From the NCBI GenBank assembly GCA_000727475.1, contig KL647295.1, positions 931,985 to 995,984 on the forward strand: a stretch of 64,000 nt of DNA, written 5' to 3'. The position numbers and the translations under genes are program-made. Every line of letters begins with the position of its first letter. Within the stretch, counting starts at the first letter, position 1. The notes beneath the pieces were generated by a model that was not told the origin of the DNA, searched no databases, and worked only from the letters and a program-made list of their open reading frames with translations. The stretch is from Sarcocystis neurona. Taxonomy: Eukaryota > Apicomplexa > Conoidasida > Eucoccidiorida > Sarcocystidae. Below are positions 44,828 to 55,903 of this stretch, in pieces.

Positions 44828-47527
44828 ATGGCGAACGGATGCAGCATTTACGAAACAAGACTACGAACTTTCTATAGAAAGATGGAGGCCCGATACGGCA
44901 GCAGCAGCCGATGCTATGTCACTCCCTCCCGTAGCTGTCGTCGCTGGCGCAACACTGCTTCTAATATCAGCGCCGCGGGACAGGGTGACGTTGTTCCTGA
45001 TGCTGGACGAAGACTGCTTGGCAGCAGTACTAGACTGCATCAGTCCAGGAGGCGTGGCATCAACAACAGATCGGGTCACAGCGGCGGCAGTAGTTGCGTA
45101 GTTGGTCGGTCGTTGTCGACTAGAACCGCAGAGCGGTTGAGCCGTGATCTCGAAAAAGCACAGTACACACAGAGCAGCAACGCTACAGCAGCAGCAGCAG
45201 CTGACACTGTCCGCAGAAATGCAGGGAGCGCATCGCACAGAGGATTGGAAGAGGGAGGAGGGTGGCTGGGGTGGGCGCGTGCCTGCGGATCAAGTCGCAA
45301 AAGTCGCGCCCGCAGCACGAGCCGTAGTAGCAGTCCCAGCAATAGCAGTGATGTTCCACGCAGGGCGCTAAACAGTTTAAGCTCCCGAAGTCCTCGTACT
45401 CAGCAGGGAAGAATGTTGCCATCAAATCGAACAGCAAAAGATAAAGATGTGAGTGAAGAAAAAGTTTGTAAGGTGTCGGCTGCAGGACGCACTGCCTTCT
45501 GCACTACTGCCTTACGGTATCAGCATTGTCATCCGAAGGACGAAGATCATCTAGAGCGACAAGATTCAGAAGTGAAACAGACGGAGCAGCGGAAGCGACA
45601 GCAGACGCTACAGAAGACGACAAAGAGGGCACAACTGCTGCAGCAGGAAACTGTGTCCTCATCTATGCAGAAGGATGCTGCCAGCAAACGGAGACGCCCG
45701 GCTACGATAGGCAATGCCAACAAGCGCGCCCGCACTGGCGCACTGCCAGCAGCAGCTGATGACGCCACACTAAGTGAGAAGAATTCCTGGGCAGCTGCTT
45801 CCACAGCTTCCGTCTTCGGAAGAAGGCAAGAGCATCAGCAGAACACCGAACGGTTGCAGCGACGTGGCAGTTGCGATAGCCAGAACAGCGGCTGGGCGAA
45901 ATGCAAAGCTGTTGGTGAAATTTTGGCTGCTGTCGAGCCCATAGAATTGAAGGCGGAGGCTGTGACGACGAACGCAGGATACAACAGTGCAGGTGCTGCT
46001 GCCGTTGCTCCGGCTACTTATTCCGCTACAGTTGCACAAAGCATCCCAGCTGCCCTCTTTGCCATCAGCTTGAGAAAGAGCACCTCTAGTCGGAGGCACC
46101 GAACACGAAGCCCAGTTGCAACGCCACCCTTCACAACAGAGCCGTCACTGGCGGCACCCCTTGAACCAGCAGGGGCTCCTGGTGGGAAGTGGAGCGATCA
46201 GGAGAGGCCTCCTTCAGTGGAATTGGCGGCAGTCACTGATAACCGGGAGGCTGTTTTTCTAGCAGGAAAACTACTCTACTGCTCTTCTACTCCAGAAGTT
46301 CTTGGCGTTGAGGCTCCTCCCAGTCAGGAGGGCAGTCAGCAGCACGAGCGAAATGCAAGCACCGGTGCGGCAACTGCTGCAGGCGTGCGTTCATCTGCTG
46401 ACGTTGTCGGTGACGTACCAAAATGTAACTGGCTGTTAAAAGCAACAAGGCAATTTGACGCCGCGGCACGCGCAGATAACGCGCGGCAGCAACTAGAACC
46501 GCAGCACTGGCACTCGGCCCAGCAAGTGCATGCGAAGCAGTCGTGGCAGCAGTTTGAAGTGCAACAACGACACCAGTGTACCGAACAACGAACGCAGCAC
46601 ATACCTGAACCGGGTGCGCCGCTAGACCCCCAGCAATGGCAGCAACAGAATGTCCGACGTCTGCATCAGGAGAAGCTGCCGCGTCCGCAGCAGACACTAC
46701 ACAGTTTACAGCAGCCGTGCCAAAAACAGGAGCTCTGCCACATGCAACAAGCTGACCACTCGCGGCAGCGAAAATCACGTGCTCCGCAGCAACTGCCGGA
46801 ACGCTCGGTGCAGACGGTGAGGGTGCAGCGGTTGCAGAATTTTTGCCACCAGGCAGTGCACCATTCGCAACAGGGGGAAGCTCTGCAGCGGGACGCACAC
46901 CACAGGCGACGGCAGTCTGCACTTTTATTACGGCATTCCTCTGGACAGACTGGTAGAGACTGTCTTTTACAAGGTGCTGCAGCAGGAACGACGAGTAGGG
47001 GGAAATCCAGAGCTCGCATACACACGGCACGTTCGTCAAAACCTTTGAGCAACGATAGTGGAGGGTCATTAGACTACCCGAATCCCAGCAACAACAGCAA
47101 CAGTGACGCGGCCGCCGCAGTGACGAGCGGTGACGAAAACGAAGAGTGGTGTAAGACAACTTCGGGCTGCAATAGCAGCAATAACCGCAGAAAACGTAGT
47201 TCACCGACTGCACTGATATCTTCACGTTGCAACAGTGACGCCAAGTCTACCTGTGCGTCTGCTGTTGCAACAGCAGCGGCCTTCAACGCTCTGCCTCGTG
47301 CTCGGGGAGTGTGGTTTGACGCAATCAGAAGTTTAGTGAGAACGAGCTGGAAAGAGGGAGGGCGTGTGAGAACTGCTGGATTTCCCGTGCGCACGCTTGG
47401 ACTGGCCGAAGCACGAATGCGAGCTGTTGAGTACCGCTTCTTCCGCTGCCCGAACGATCCGCTGCCTTCCGACTTGCGGGCCATCGTGCCACGGAAAAAA
47501 CCCGAAGAGTACGGGTGGACGACGTGA
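44828..47527 (+). CDS. ApiAP2 family transcription factor, single C-terminal AP2 domain
   Basis: One intronless frame gives 899 residues from the first in-frame ATG (44828, context gacATGGcg); the frame is open from 44711, so upstream coding sequence is possible. Residues about 1-820 are low complexity: Ser/Arg-rich, then Gln/His-rich (about 560-750), then Ser/Asn-rich, with basic patches such as KRRRPA and RRKRSS that could direct nuclear import. Residues about 827-872 match the apicomplexan AP2 DNA-binding fold: GVWFD, then SWKEGGRVRTAGFPVRTLG, then LAEARMRAVEYRF, i.e. three strands and a helix. The Trp usually found before the second strand is Val here. ApiAP2 proteins control stage-specific transcription. 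Long antisense frames (46287-47225 minus) are shadows of the triplet-rich sequence. Family assignment rests on this one domain, which is well matched. Confidence 0.8.
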   Translation: MANGCSIYETRLRTFYRKMEARYGSSSRCYVTPSRSCRRWRNTASNISAAGQGDVVPDAGRRLLGSSTRLHQSRRRGINNRSGHSGGSSCVVGRSLSTRTAERLSRDLEKAQYTQSSNATAAAAADTVRRNAGSASHRGLEEGGGWLGWARACGSSRKSRARSTSRSSSPSNSSDVPRRALNSLSSRSPRTQQGRMLPSNRTAKDKDVSEEKVCKVSAAGRTAFCTTALRYQHCHPKDEDHLERQDSEVKQTEQRKRQQTLQKTTKRAQLLQQETVSSSMQKDAASKRRRPATIGNANKRARTGALPAAADDATLSEKNSWAAASTASVFGRRQEHQQNTERLQRRGSCDSQNSGWAKCKAVGEILAAVEPIELKAEAVTTNAGYNSAGAAAVAPATYSATVAQSIPAALFAISLRKSTSSRRHRTRSPVATPPFTTEPSLAAPLEPAGAPGGKWSDQERPPSVELAAVTDNREAVFLAGKLLYCSSTPEVLGVEAPPSQEGSQQHERNASTGAATAAGVRSSADVVGDVPKCNWLLKATRQFDAAARADNARQQLEPQHWHSAQQVHAKQSWQQFEVQQRHQCTEQRTQHIPEPGAPLDPQQWQQQNVRRLHQEKLPRPQQTLHSLQQPCQKQELCHMQQADHSRQRKSRAPQQLPERSVQTVRVQRLQNFCHQAVHHSQQGEALQRDAHHRRRQSALLLRHSSGQTGRDCLLQGAAAGTTSRGKSRARIHTARSSKPLSNDSGGSLDYPNPSNNSNSDAAAAVTSGDENEEWCKTTSGCNSSNNRRKRSSPTALISSRCNSDAKSTCASAVATAAAFNALPRARGVWFDAIRSLVRTSWKEGGRVRTAGFPVRTLGLAEARMRAVEYRFFRCPNDPLPSDLRAIVPRKKPEEYGWTT

Positions 47528-47529
47528 AA

Positions 47530-49315
47530 TCCTGTCTTACTTGCACGCAGGCTGACGTACACTCACAGAGGCCGATACTGTTGGCGACAACAACGGTTGA
47601 CAGTTCTCCGGTTGTACAAGGACAGTTCTGCACAAGGCGGCGTTCGCGCGTGTTAGAGGAAATATATGTAAGCGATGGCTATACACGTGAAAGGGTTGTA
47701 TGTGTGGGTGTGTAAGTGTACGCGTGTGTGCGTGTGCGTGTGTATGACACCACGTCCTGCGTGCAACGGAAGAGTCGATTTAGTGATTCTGCCGTGGATA
47801 TGCAGTGATGTGTACTTTTCTTTGAATTCGCTGCCTCGCTCATGGTCCCTTCGTCGAAACACCGGACGTGCTGTGGCACACGTAAAAACCGCTCACCATT
47901 GCAGGCCCAACACGTGTGCAAGTACATTCCTGTGGCCATATCCGCCTGGATGCTGCTTGCGGCATGCACGTCGCGCGGCTTGCCGTTGCATCTTACTGAC
48001 GTTTAAGAGGTTAACACGTTGAAATTGCAAGAGAGACCTTGAGAAGGCGAAAGTGATGTCTTTCTGTTTCTTAGTGCACTCTCACTCGTCGGAACATACT
48101 TTCACCCCGAAGCGGCACGTTGCCTCGCTGTGGTAGGCACACGCACGTTTGTGCTCGATTATGCACATACAAAAATATACCTTTTTCTCGCTCGATGATT
48201 GATTTGCTACGCGGGCACTTGTCTCTACAAAGTAGAGTACTACCAAGTGACCTTACCCACCGGCCTCACAATCCCCGATGCTGTAACAGGAGGATTTTGA
48301 AAACCTCCGGAGAGCTACTTCGTACGACAGCACCATTTCATGTGGGTCGCACTGAGCTTTCGACCTTACTATGCTGAAGTATCCGAGATCCAGCGTCTTG
48401 CTCGCTCCACACCTTCTGGACAACTGTGAGCCAGCTCCTGCGAATATATAGTACATCAACAATAAATCTTGTTATGACCTGTCATTTTGGTTGCAGCGAC
48501 AGGAAAGCAGAACGATTTTTTCCTGTGAGATGCATATTTTGTAAGACTTCAACGAGTTTGCAAGAAACAGGTTAATAGAGGTGTTTTTTGCGGAATGCAT
48601 ATAGCAACAGGCAATGCTAGATTTCAATAAGCTCTTGTTGTGCGCCACAAGGCTGTCCCCCACGGCGTCATCTTCGTCCACCCGCTACTATCTCATACAG
48701 CGACCCACGATATACGCAGGCGCGTCGGCGTTCGTGTGAAGGACTTTCTACTCGCCGGTCTCTGCGGTTGTGTACTCTAGGGCATGTGGGGACTCTCCGT
48801 ATTTTTACAACGTCGAAGCTCTCCGGCACTCACGTGTGAGCCTGGAGGCGACAAACCTGTCCTATATTCGTGTGCATGGGTGCCAGGCTTGAAGTGGGCA
48901 GGGGCCAGGTCTGACGACCGTTCCTTTTTAGTAGTGTGGAAATTTGCATGGCACGTAATCAGTCGACAGCGTATGGCGAACGGTATTTCTGTCCTCTTGA
49001 TCTCAATCTGAATATGTCCGCCCTCAGCAGGGAGTATGCCTTGTGGTTTGAAATTCTTTGAAGCTCCAAGACTAAAGCGGAACTTCAAAAAGGGTCGACA
49101 CGCACCAACGTATACGAGTGCACCCCTCCACAGATTCACACAAACAAGTACGTGGATTGCATCTGCTTCGAGCGCTGTATGGCGAATGTCATCCCTGCGG
49201 TGTAGCTGTATTTCTCTCTGTGTAACCCACGTGCACCAGTAGTGGTTGTGCTGGGCGATATCCTGAGAGACCTGGCATTACCAGTTGTTAGTGACACTGG
49301 CGTTGATGGGGACAC
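47530..49315. other. Intergenic DNA with a short microsatellite
   Basis: A TG/CG tract (about 47665-47745: gtgtgggtgtgtaagtgtac, gtgtgtgcgtgtgcgtgtg) lies just downstream of the ApiAP2 stop. Frames at 48784-49011 and 49036-49242 (plus) are short and unrecognised. No RNA gene was identified. Confidence 0.4.
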
Positions 49316-49759
49316 ATGCTCATTGTTTGTGTGCCCGAGCCTGGTGACACGCAACTAAAAGAGCTGGTGGAAAAAAGGAGAACTCAACAACCCAGCTCGA
49401 AATCAAAGAGTGTTTGCGAGAGTTCTACGCGGCTCAACAGTGGTCTCCTTCAGTGCACTTTTCAGAGGAATCGTTTACGAGCACAATTAGTCGGCGCGGG
49501 AAAAGATTCTCAACAGATTCCGCAGAAATTCGACGTCAACGCTGCACGTACAAACTTTGAAGAAACAGAAACTCATTTTGTAAAGCACACCGAGGCACAC
49601 GTGATGAAACAAGGGCCACTAGCTTCCGTGCCTTTCGAGTTCCAGCACTCGTTACGGCGCTTTCTTGTCATAGACGAAAAATTCTTCTTGGAGCGCCAAG
49701 TCGCTACATTCAATCTTCAGCGTCGTCGAATGCTCCCTGCTCAACCCGGCCCTACATGA
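49316..49759 (+). CDS. Hypothetical protein (147 residues) or terminal exon
   Basis: The frame from an ATG at 49316 to TGA at 49757-49759 encodes a hydrophilic protein with mixed charge (KELVEKRR, RTNFEETETHFVKHTEAH, RRFLVIDEKFFLERQ) and no low-complexity bias. It looks more like real protein than most frames of this length here. I recognise no domain. It runs convergently towards the SPEC3/stum-like gene on the other strand, about 140 bases away. Upstream exons are possible. Confidence 0.4.
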   Translation: MLIVCVPEPGDTQLKELVEKRRTQQPSSKSKSVCESSTRLNSGLLQCTFQRNRLRAQLVGAGKDSQQIPQKFDVNAARTNFEETETHFVKHTEAHVMKQGPLASVPFEFQHSLRRFLVIDEKFFLERQVATFNLQRRRMLPAQPGPT

Positions 49760-49897
49760 GCCGCTGGCAGGCACTCCCATAGAGCTGAGAGAGGTGGAGT
49801 CCAACACTAATTTGCTTAGAATGGAGATTCGACTAGCGAACTGGTGTGTCCACGCACATTTGTACGTGGACACCTACAAATAGTCTACGTCTTATGT

Positions 49898-50173
49898 TCA
49901 TATGCGGGACGAGGACGGCACTAATGACTTAACAATTATTAAAATACCCCAGATGAGGCCCCAGACCCACCCTACGACGGGAAGGAGCAGCTGCAGAATT
50001 CCAATCATCATATTAACCACGTCGTTCTCCAAAAAACCCAATATGATCATGCCCACGCCGAAAAGGATGCAATTTAGAAGTCCCAACAAAATATACCAGG
50101 GCGTGTCTTTGGGACTCGGCGGCTCCGGGACGCGGAAGTATACGGACCGTTGAAACACTTCGTTCATAGACAT
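49898..50173 (-). CDS. SPEC3/stum-like two-pass membrane protein
   Basis: The 91-residue frame runs from ATG (50173) to TGA. A short polar N-terminus with a Pro patch (RVPEPPSPKDTP) is followed by a first membrane segment (WYILLGLLNCILFGVGMIIL, about 27-48), a short loop (ENDVVN) and a second long segment (about 52-82) with GILQLL, PVVGWVWG and WGILIIV. The N-C-x-L-x-G-x-G signature in segment 1 and the IGxLQL...GWxW...WGI pattern in segment 2 fit the SPEC3/stum family of small membrane proteins, whose animal members include a mechanosensory protein; the role in protists is unknown. An acceptor-like tctacccag lies one base before the ATG, so an upstream exon (UTR or coding) is likely. Family assignment is from memory of the motif pattern. 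Confidence 0.65.
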   Translation of the reverse strand: MSMNEVFQRSVYFRVPEPPSPKDTPWYILLGLLNCILFGVGMIILGFLENDVVNMMIGILQLLLPVVGWVWGLIWGILIIVKSLVPSSSRI

Positions 50174-53100
50174 CCTGGGTAGAGTGAGGAGACAAAAACT
50201 ATCAGGAGAACTCCGAAGGCTGTTTACGGACAAGAGCGCGCGCTGGGGAAAGCGCGCTGGTGACAAGGACGCACCTAGACTTGTCTCCGCAGAAAGACGA
50301 TGCGAAAGAGATGAAACGTTTCACACCGGTCTCCTACCTTGTATCTCAATGTCGTACTGTTCTGGAGCGCGTTTAGATTGCTCGCAGCGCTGGGAATGAG
50401 AAAGGACGTAACGTTGTGCGGCTAAGGGAGCACAGAGCAACTTACAGGAGTACCACCAATAAAAGCAAAGTCAGTCGAGACGAAACGGTGGCAAGACAGC
50501 AAAAAGTTGCGAAGGGAAAGTATTGGGACATAGAATTGCGAGAGCAGGATGGGACGTTGTCGCGAATACGCAGGGAAGAAGTGTTTCACCGGCAAATCTT
50601 CTGGTGGTGTCAGGGCTGGTGCTCGCAGCCCCGCTGCGAAGAAAACCGCGCACAGACGAAGTATCCCGAAACCGCGATTGTATGGGATAGAAGGGGAAAC
50701 CACGTGGGGAGTGGAGGAGCTAAACACGTCAGACAAGCGGAAAGAAAAATCCGTGCGTTTACACGCAGACACTCTTACGTACGCACTGCCTTTACCCGCG
50801 CTTTTCGTCAAAGGGGTCAGCAGGACGTAGACATGTGCACATGGCGGATCGGGTGTGTATCTGCAGGGCACAGAGGAAATGCAGACCTACGACAAATCTC
50901 TATTCTGTCACTCTTCGACTAGACCGTTGGGCCTCTCTGTCCTGCGCCGTTGAAACAGTAATCGAGCCTACCTACGAATGTGTGCGTTTGGGCCAGTATG
51001 CACTGGCTCAGAAAGCCAAAAAAGTATGGGCGAATACCGGATCCATTTAAATATATTGTGAACCAGTTCGATATCATGTGCTTTTTCTCTCTCAGGCCAA
51101 TTTCGCTCCAAGAACCGCCTCGACTGTTGCTGCTGCCTCATAGGTGTGAGAAAAACAGAACAAACACGCACGAACTGCCTTGCGGACCGCGTAACGCAGG
51201 AACTGGGGGACACGTCTTGGGGGTGGCATTTTCTAGATCGCTTTTTCCGCTGCGTTCGTGATTGACGTACCACGCAAGATAGATATCTCTGCGGCGTTGC
51301 ATTTACACTGAGTGGAATGGCGCGTTACTTCGAAAGCCGATTCTACAGGTTAAGCAAAATTGCTCCGTAGTACTTCGCAGAGTGAAGGGCGAACCTACCC
51401 GACGGAAAATAGGGATCTCCAATGTGTTAACTTCTCTCCGGCGACATGCTCGCAACGCCCGTCGTCGAACGCATTTCACACACATACAGACATTTGGCCT
51501 ATGCGGATATGTCGTCGTCGCTGACGATGCGAGGGTGGGAAGAACAAACTAGACGAAGAGGTAGTCCGTAATAGTCTCGTACGGACACTAGTATAAGGGA
51601 TGTCTATGATGGCAGTGTGCGGCTTTATTATTTCAGTCCATTTCTATCCTCTCAATGCGGTCGGGTAGCACGTGTTAGCCACCGTGTGAGCTGTAGAAGG
51701 TATTAACAGCACCACCACCGCGGCGAGAGTCGCCTGCAACATCGCGCCATCGTGAACCCCTCAATTTTGCGAGGAAAACTGGTGTCGTAAGTGCACGGTT
51801 GACGACTCGAGCTGTCAAGCGCGTCTGAACCTTATGTGTGTGCGCATCGGTGCCAAATGTTTAGCTGTGCTTTCGTCACCCCCACACCAATACAGGCGTT
51901 AGTCGTTCTTCACACACCAGCAGAGATGCTATGCGTCCAAGTACTGGGGGACACACGCGTGTGTCCACGTCGCCGTCAACACAGTAGACGGCGAAGGGGG
52001 CTGACGCCGCAATGCAGAAATCACTACATTCGTCTACCACAGGGAGTTAAGTCACTTTTCTTCCAGACGGGGGTTTTCAACTTTCGTTGGCCTTGGTGCG
52101 CACAAAACCGCGGTCGGCCTAAGATCTGCAGGATGCCGAGTTTTTTTCACGTTATGCTAAGCGACCCTTCTTTGATTCTTGGTTAATCTACACAGTCCAT
52201 ATCAATCCAGAGTGCTGGAGGCTTCCACTTATGATTTACAGTCCTTTTCCTGCATCCGTCAGGTATCGTGACCCTGCAAGTGGTCGTTGGAGCTCTTCCT
52301 CGTCATTGGCAAATCTTTTCCTCAGTGACGACTTCCGCGGACCTATTGTCACACCCAGGCGCAACTGGGCACAATGCCCGCGACCGCTGGCCGGGTGAAA
52401 ATGCCGGAGCACAATCGGTTATCGGTGTCTTCTAGTCTTAGAACACATGCGATATGGGTAAGCGAAGTAAAATGCTAGGCGTACTCAGGAGCAAATTTGC
52501 ACCACAAACGAAGATGCATCCAGCAGCGCTACCACGTCTTTTCAGTACATCAGTATATACATATATATGCAGATAGAAGTATAAAAGAACAAACTAGTAT
52601 ACACTAACAGACAATTTCAAGGCTCTCCAGCTAGCGCGAGCAGGCACTACCATGCACTTTATTATGTTGCAGCTGATATCTGCCGAGCGAGGCGAACAGG
52701 TCTCGCAAGTTCTAGAACTACATTGCTGTAATCTGTAGAACGCTGCCACGCCTCCTGCACCTTAGACAGAGAGGAATTATCTAATTCATCAATGCTTCTT
52801 GACCAGCCAGCTTCCGAATGTTCCGGTGGTTTCCTGGTGACCCCTGTTAATCCTTTTCCTCCACTTGAGCGTTCGCCTATGTCGTAGCTATCCTTCATTT
52901 ATATTACTTCAAAACGTCCACACAACGAGATCGAGGTCTAACCATGGCCATGTGCGGCTCTACACGATCCGGCAAATACACTTTCGCACGTGGGTGAAAA
53001 CGTATTTTGCTCAAGCTCAAAAGTTGAACTGTGGGAGAAAGCTGGTGCCTCTCCTCTTGTAAGCATGTGGTATTGGATATCGATAGATCTGGGGGACAAA

Positions 53101-53200
53101 TCGCTGAAGTTGCCACATTTCGCTGAACGTTCTTTGATGTGAATATGAAATTGAGATCTGTCGAGGGTCTCCCCACTCATGCAGTAACAAAGGATTAACA
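50174..53200. other. Mostly unassigned; overlapping frames at 50.4-50.9 kb
   Basis: Plus frames 50416-50922 (168 codons, basic) and 50549-50830 (93 codons, starting MGRCREYAGKKC) overlap minus frame 50422-50871 (149 codons). One may be a real exon, but none matches a family I know. From 50.95 to 53.2 kb only short frames occur (116 codons at 51836-52186 plus). No RNA gene or ordered repeat was seen; a tatacatatatatgc string lies at about 52553. Confidence 0.3.
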
Positions 53201-53207
53201 GATTACG

Positions 53208-55391
53208 ATGAACGCGAGTAGACCTGGGGAGAAGGACAATTGTCGCAGCCTTGTATCTCTGCAGCCGCAGCACGCAATGAACCGCCAACAAAAAAGGCCT
53301 GCAGCAGCTGCTGGCAGATTTGTCCCCCAATTAGGGGTCGGTGTCGATGGGCGTCGTAGCAGCTAGAATCTGCTTCGGCAGGAGGCGACACTTATTAGTG
53401 ATTTGCTGCGTGTGGTGACTTAACCTTCAGAAAGACTGCGTCGGATACGACCCGTATGCACCCAAGCATGACACACGAGAGAGTGCGCCGGCAGACGAAT
53501 TGGGTGCAGCAAGAGAGGCCGCCATACGCTCTGCTGCTGCTCTGCTCGCCTTAGCTCGTGCACGTGGAAAAGTCACACAAAATATACCTGGAGCTTGCCG
53601 CACTTGTGGGGAGGGTAAGCGTCCTATTCCTACGAAGGTGAGCAAGCGGATCCCTGCTGAGTAATCCGTAAGCTTTCAGAACGCAGAAGAATCATGTGGC
53701 CGTACAACGCCTGCTCAACATGTCCTCTTCGTGACCGACTTGTGTAAGTACGTATATGAACTTACCGTGAAAGTCTCTGTTCTCGAAGTCGTCACAAATG
53801 GTCTTGGTTTGTTCTCAACCGAGAAGCGAAGAAGAGATTTGGCGCGTGAAATGCGCGTCTACCCGTCAGTATCTCTGCCGCAAAGCAGACCATAGTTGAA
53901 GGCGATTATGTCGCCTTAATCATTCTGCCGCCGTCGTGAGACAATGCCTCCTGCTGTCAGCATCATCGCAGTTGCTATACCGCCACAAAATTGTGACACA
54001 TACCGAGCTGTCAAGCCTGCGAGAAGGATAAGCAGCAAAGAGACGCATACTGCGTATGACAGGTAGGTAAGTGCAGCCATTAAAACTGCTGCAGTAACAG
54101 TGTGCAAATGACCTCGATTCTTCTTGTCGCGTGAACGAGCGGTAAACAAGTTTTGCTTGTGAGGAATCCCTTTCAGTACGTCACTGACGGACTCACCACA
54201 AACACGTGCTGCATTCCTTCCCAGAGTCATCCGTCAATCCTGAAACGCTTACTTTCAGTTGCACTCCACAGTCTAGACAGCAGATGCCGCAGCCGAGTCT
54301 GTTGCTGTGGCCGAGTTGAATGTCAAACAAGCCTCTGTGCTGAATTATATTTCAACCGCAGCGCAGTACCCATGTTCGTACTGCTTGCGGGTGAGAACAA
54401 ATGCCGTATCTGTCCCCTTGTGTCCGTTCGCTGCAGTGGGGCATTTCACCTATCAGTGCCGTAATATGATCCAGGTTACTGATTCCCCGATAACGGCTGA
54501 GCGAGAAGCCGTGCAGGAAGAAGTTGACGAAAAGGTATACGCTTGCTAAAGGAAGGTGCTGTATGTTGAAGGGGCGATCACTAACAGCTCCGTGCTGAAG
54601 CCCGTTCTTTTCTTTTCCAGAGCACGTCTCTTTCACACACACAACCGTGCCCGCCGCACGCTTCCTTTACGATGGAAGGCAGGTACAAAGCCACGTGGCA
54701 CGAAGTCACAGTAAGAGACTTTTTCTTCGACGGTTTGTCGGGTGGTGGGCAACGAAAGTGAAGTAGACTACCTACGAAGAGACTGGCTGCTTCTCACCAA
54801 ATTCTGCTATAGAGGAAACACTCGTTGTGTCAGTGCAGATTGCTTGGGACGGAGAGTTCAGGTAAGCAGAAATGGTATGGCGCCCCATATGACGAAGGCA
54901 AAGTTTCAATTTTTGCCTAGAAAATAACATGCAAATTCGCGTTTCCGACGTGGAATCGCGAGCACTATGACAAGTATTTGCGCAGGTCGTAACAAAGTAG
55001 TAGAGTCAATATATGGAGCCGTACCATTTGCCTTGTAGCCAGTGTTGTTTGAGGCGGGTGATCGCTGATGCAGAAGCTGTGCGAAGATCTTGGCATCGCG
55101 TGGGAAGGCAGTGAGGAACCAAGCGAAAATGATGAAAGAGACACAGTGGAACTCAATACAGCAAGCGAGCCTTGCGAACCAACCGCGGCTCTTTCGCTCC
55201 CGTCTAATTCAAGGAATACCCCTCGAGCCAGAACCTCCATTCGCTTGAAGAAGGCCACAGTCGTAGAAAAAAAAAGAAGTGCAGAACATCGCTTCTCAAG
55301 GGGACGAAAATCGAAGAAAAAACACTGCCCCCGTCTCCAAGGTTTGAAGATGCGAGAGGGTAAGCTAGTGATTAAAGCGGACGCTTGTTAG
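53208..55391 (+). CDS. CCHC zinc-knuckle protein, SREK1IP1-like
   Basis: Model exons: 53208-53336 (tentative), 53431-53614, 54437-54534, 54621-54710, 55074-55391; about 272 residues. The join of exons 2 and 3 (phase 1, through GTAAGC and ctgcag) creates one CX2CX4HX4C zinc knuckle: GACRTCGEVGHFTYQCRN. This is very like the knuckle of SREK1IP1, a splicing-regulator-interacting protein, and the long basic Lys/Arg-rich tail (RLKKATVVEKKRSAEHRF and RGRKSKKKH) fits too. A nuclear RNA-processing role is inferred. Exons 2-4 have strong splice sites (ttcttttccag, GTAAGC, GTAAGA) and matching phases; the last exon joins in phase 0. A good donor at about 54857 (CAG/GTAAGC) could mark an extra or alternative exon that I could not fit in phase. 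The first exon (starts MNASRPGEKD, donor GGG/GTCGGT) is weakly supported. Confidence 0.7.
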
Positions 55392-55903
55392 CGACAGTTG
55401 CAGTAGTGACTTAAATTGAGTGTCATCAAAGTCTTCTACCCGTCGTCTGTGTAACAACGACAATAACCTACAAGTGGTGGATAAACGATTATTGCGTCGG
55501 CGCAGCAGAAGAAACTTTATCTTCAGCGCCCGTTCGCGAAAAGTTACTCAGTAAGCCTCCAACACTCTGTTAAGAAATTTGCCCCCGTGAAGACACAATC
55601 AACGTGAGGGTTGTGGGGAAGCTTGCGAAGAAACGTCTTTGTTAACGCGCGTCATCCATTAGCATATTTAGGCGGTCGTTCGCTCGTAGATGTACGGGTA
55701 CGTCTATGTGCGTGTACACTACGTGTACGATGCATGGATAAAGTCGCCAACCCCCTGTGTGCAGGCGTGAGATTTCTAGTCTGCCGGAACCCCGCAGAAA
55801 GTGAAACGGAGGTACAACGTACCATTGGGCGCTATCATGATAATTCTTCTCTGTGTGCCCGCCGTAGAGAGCCGCACTTGCCACCGGAATTCGTTAGCGA
55901 TCC

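Noticed and set aside
50549..50830. Histone-like tail (KKCFTGKSSGG then AKKTAHRRS)
   Set aside because: The resemblance to H3/H2A tails is superficial; no histone fold follows and the frame competes with two others.
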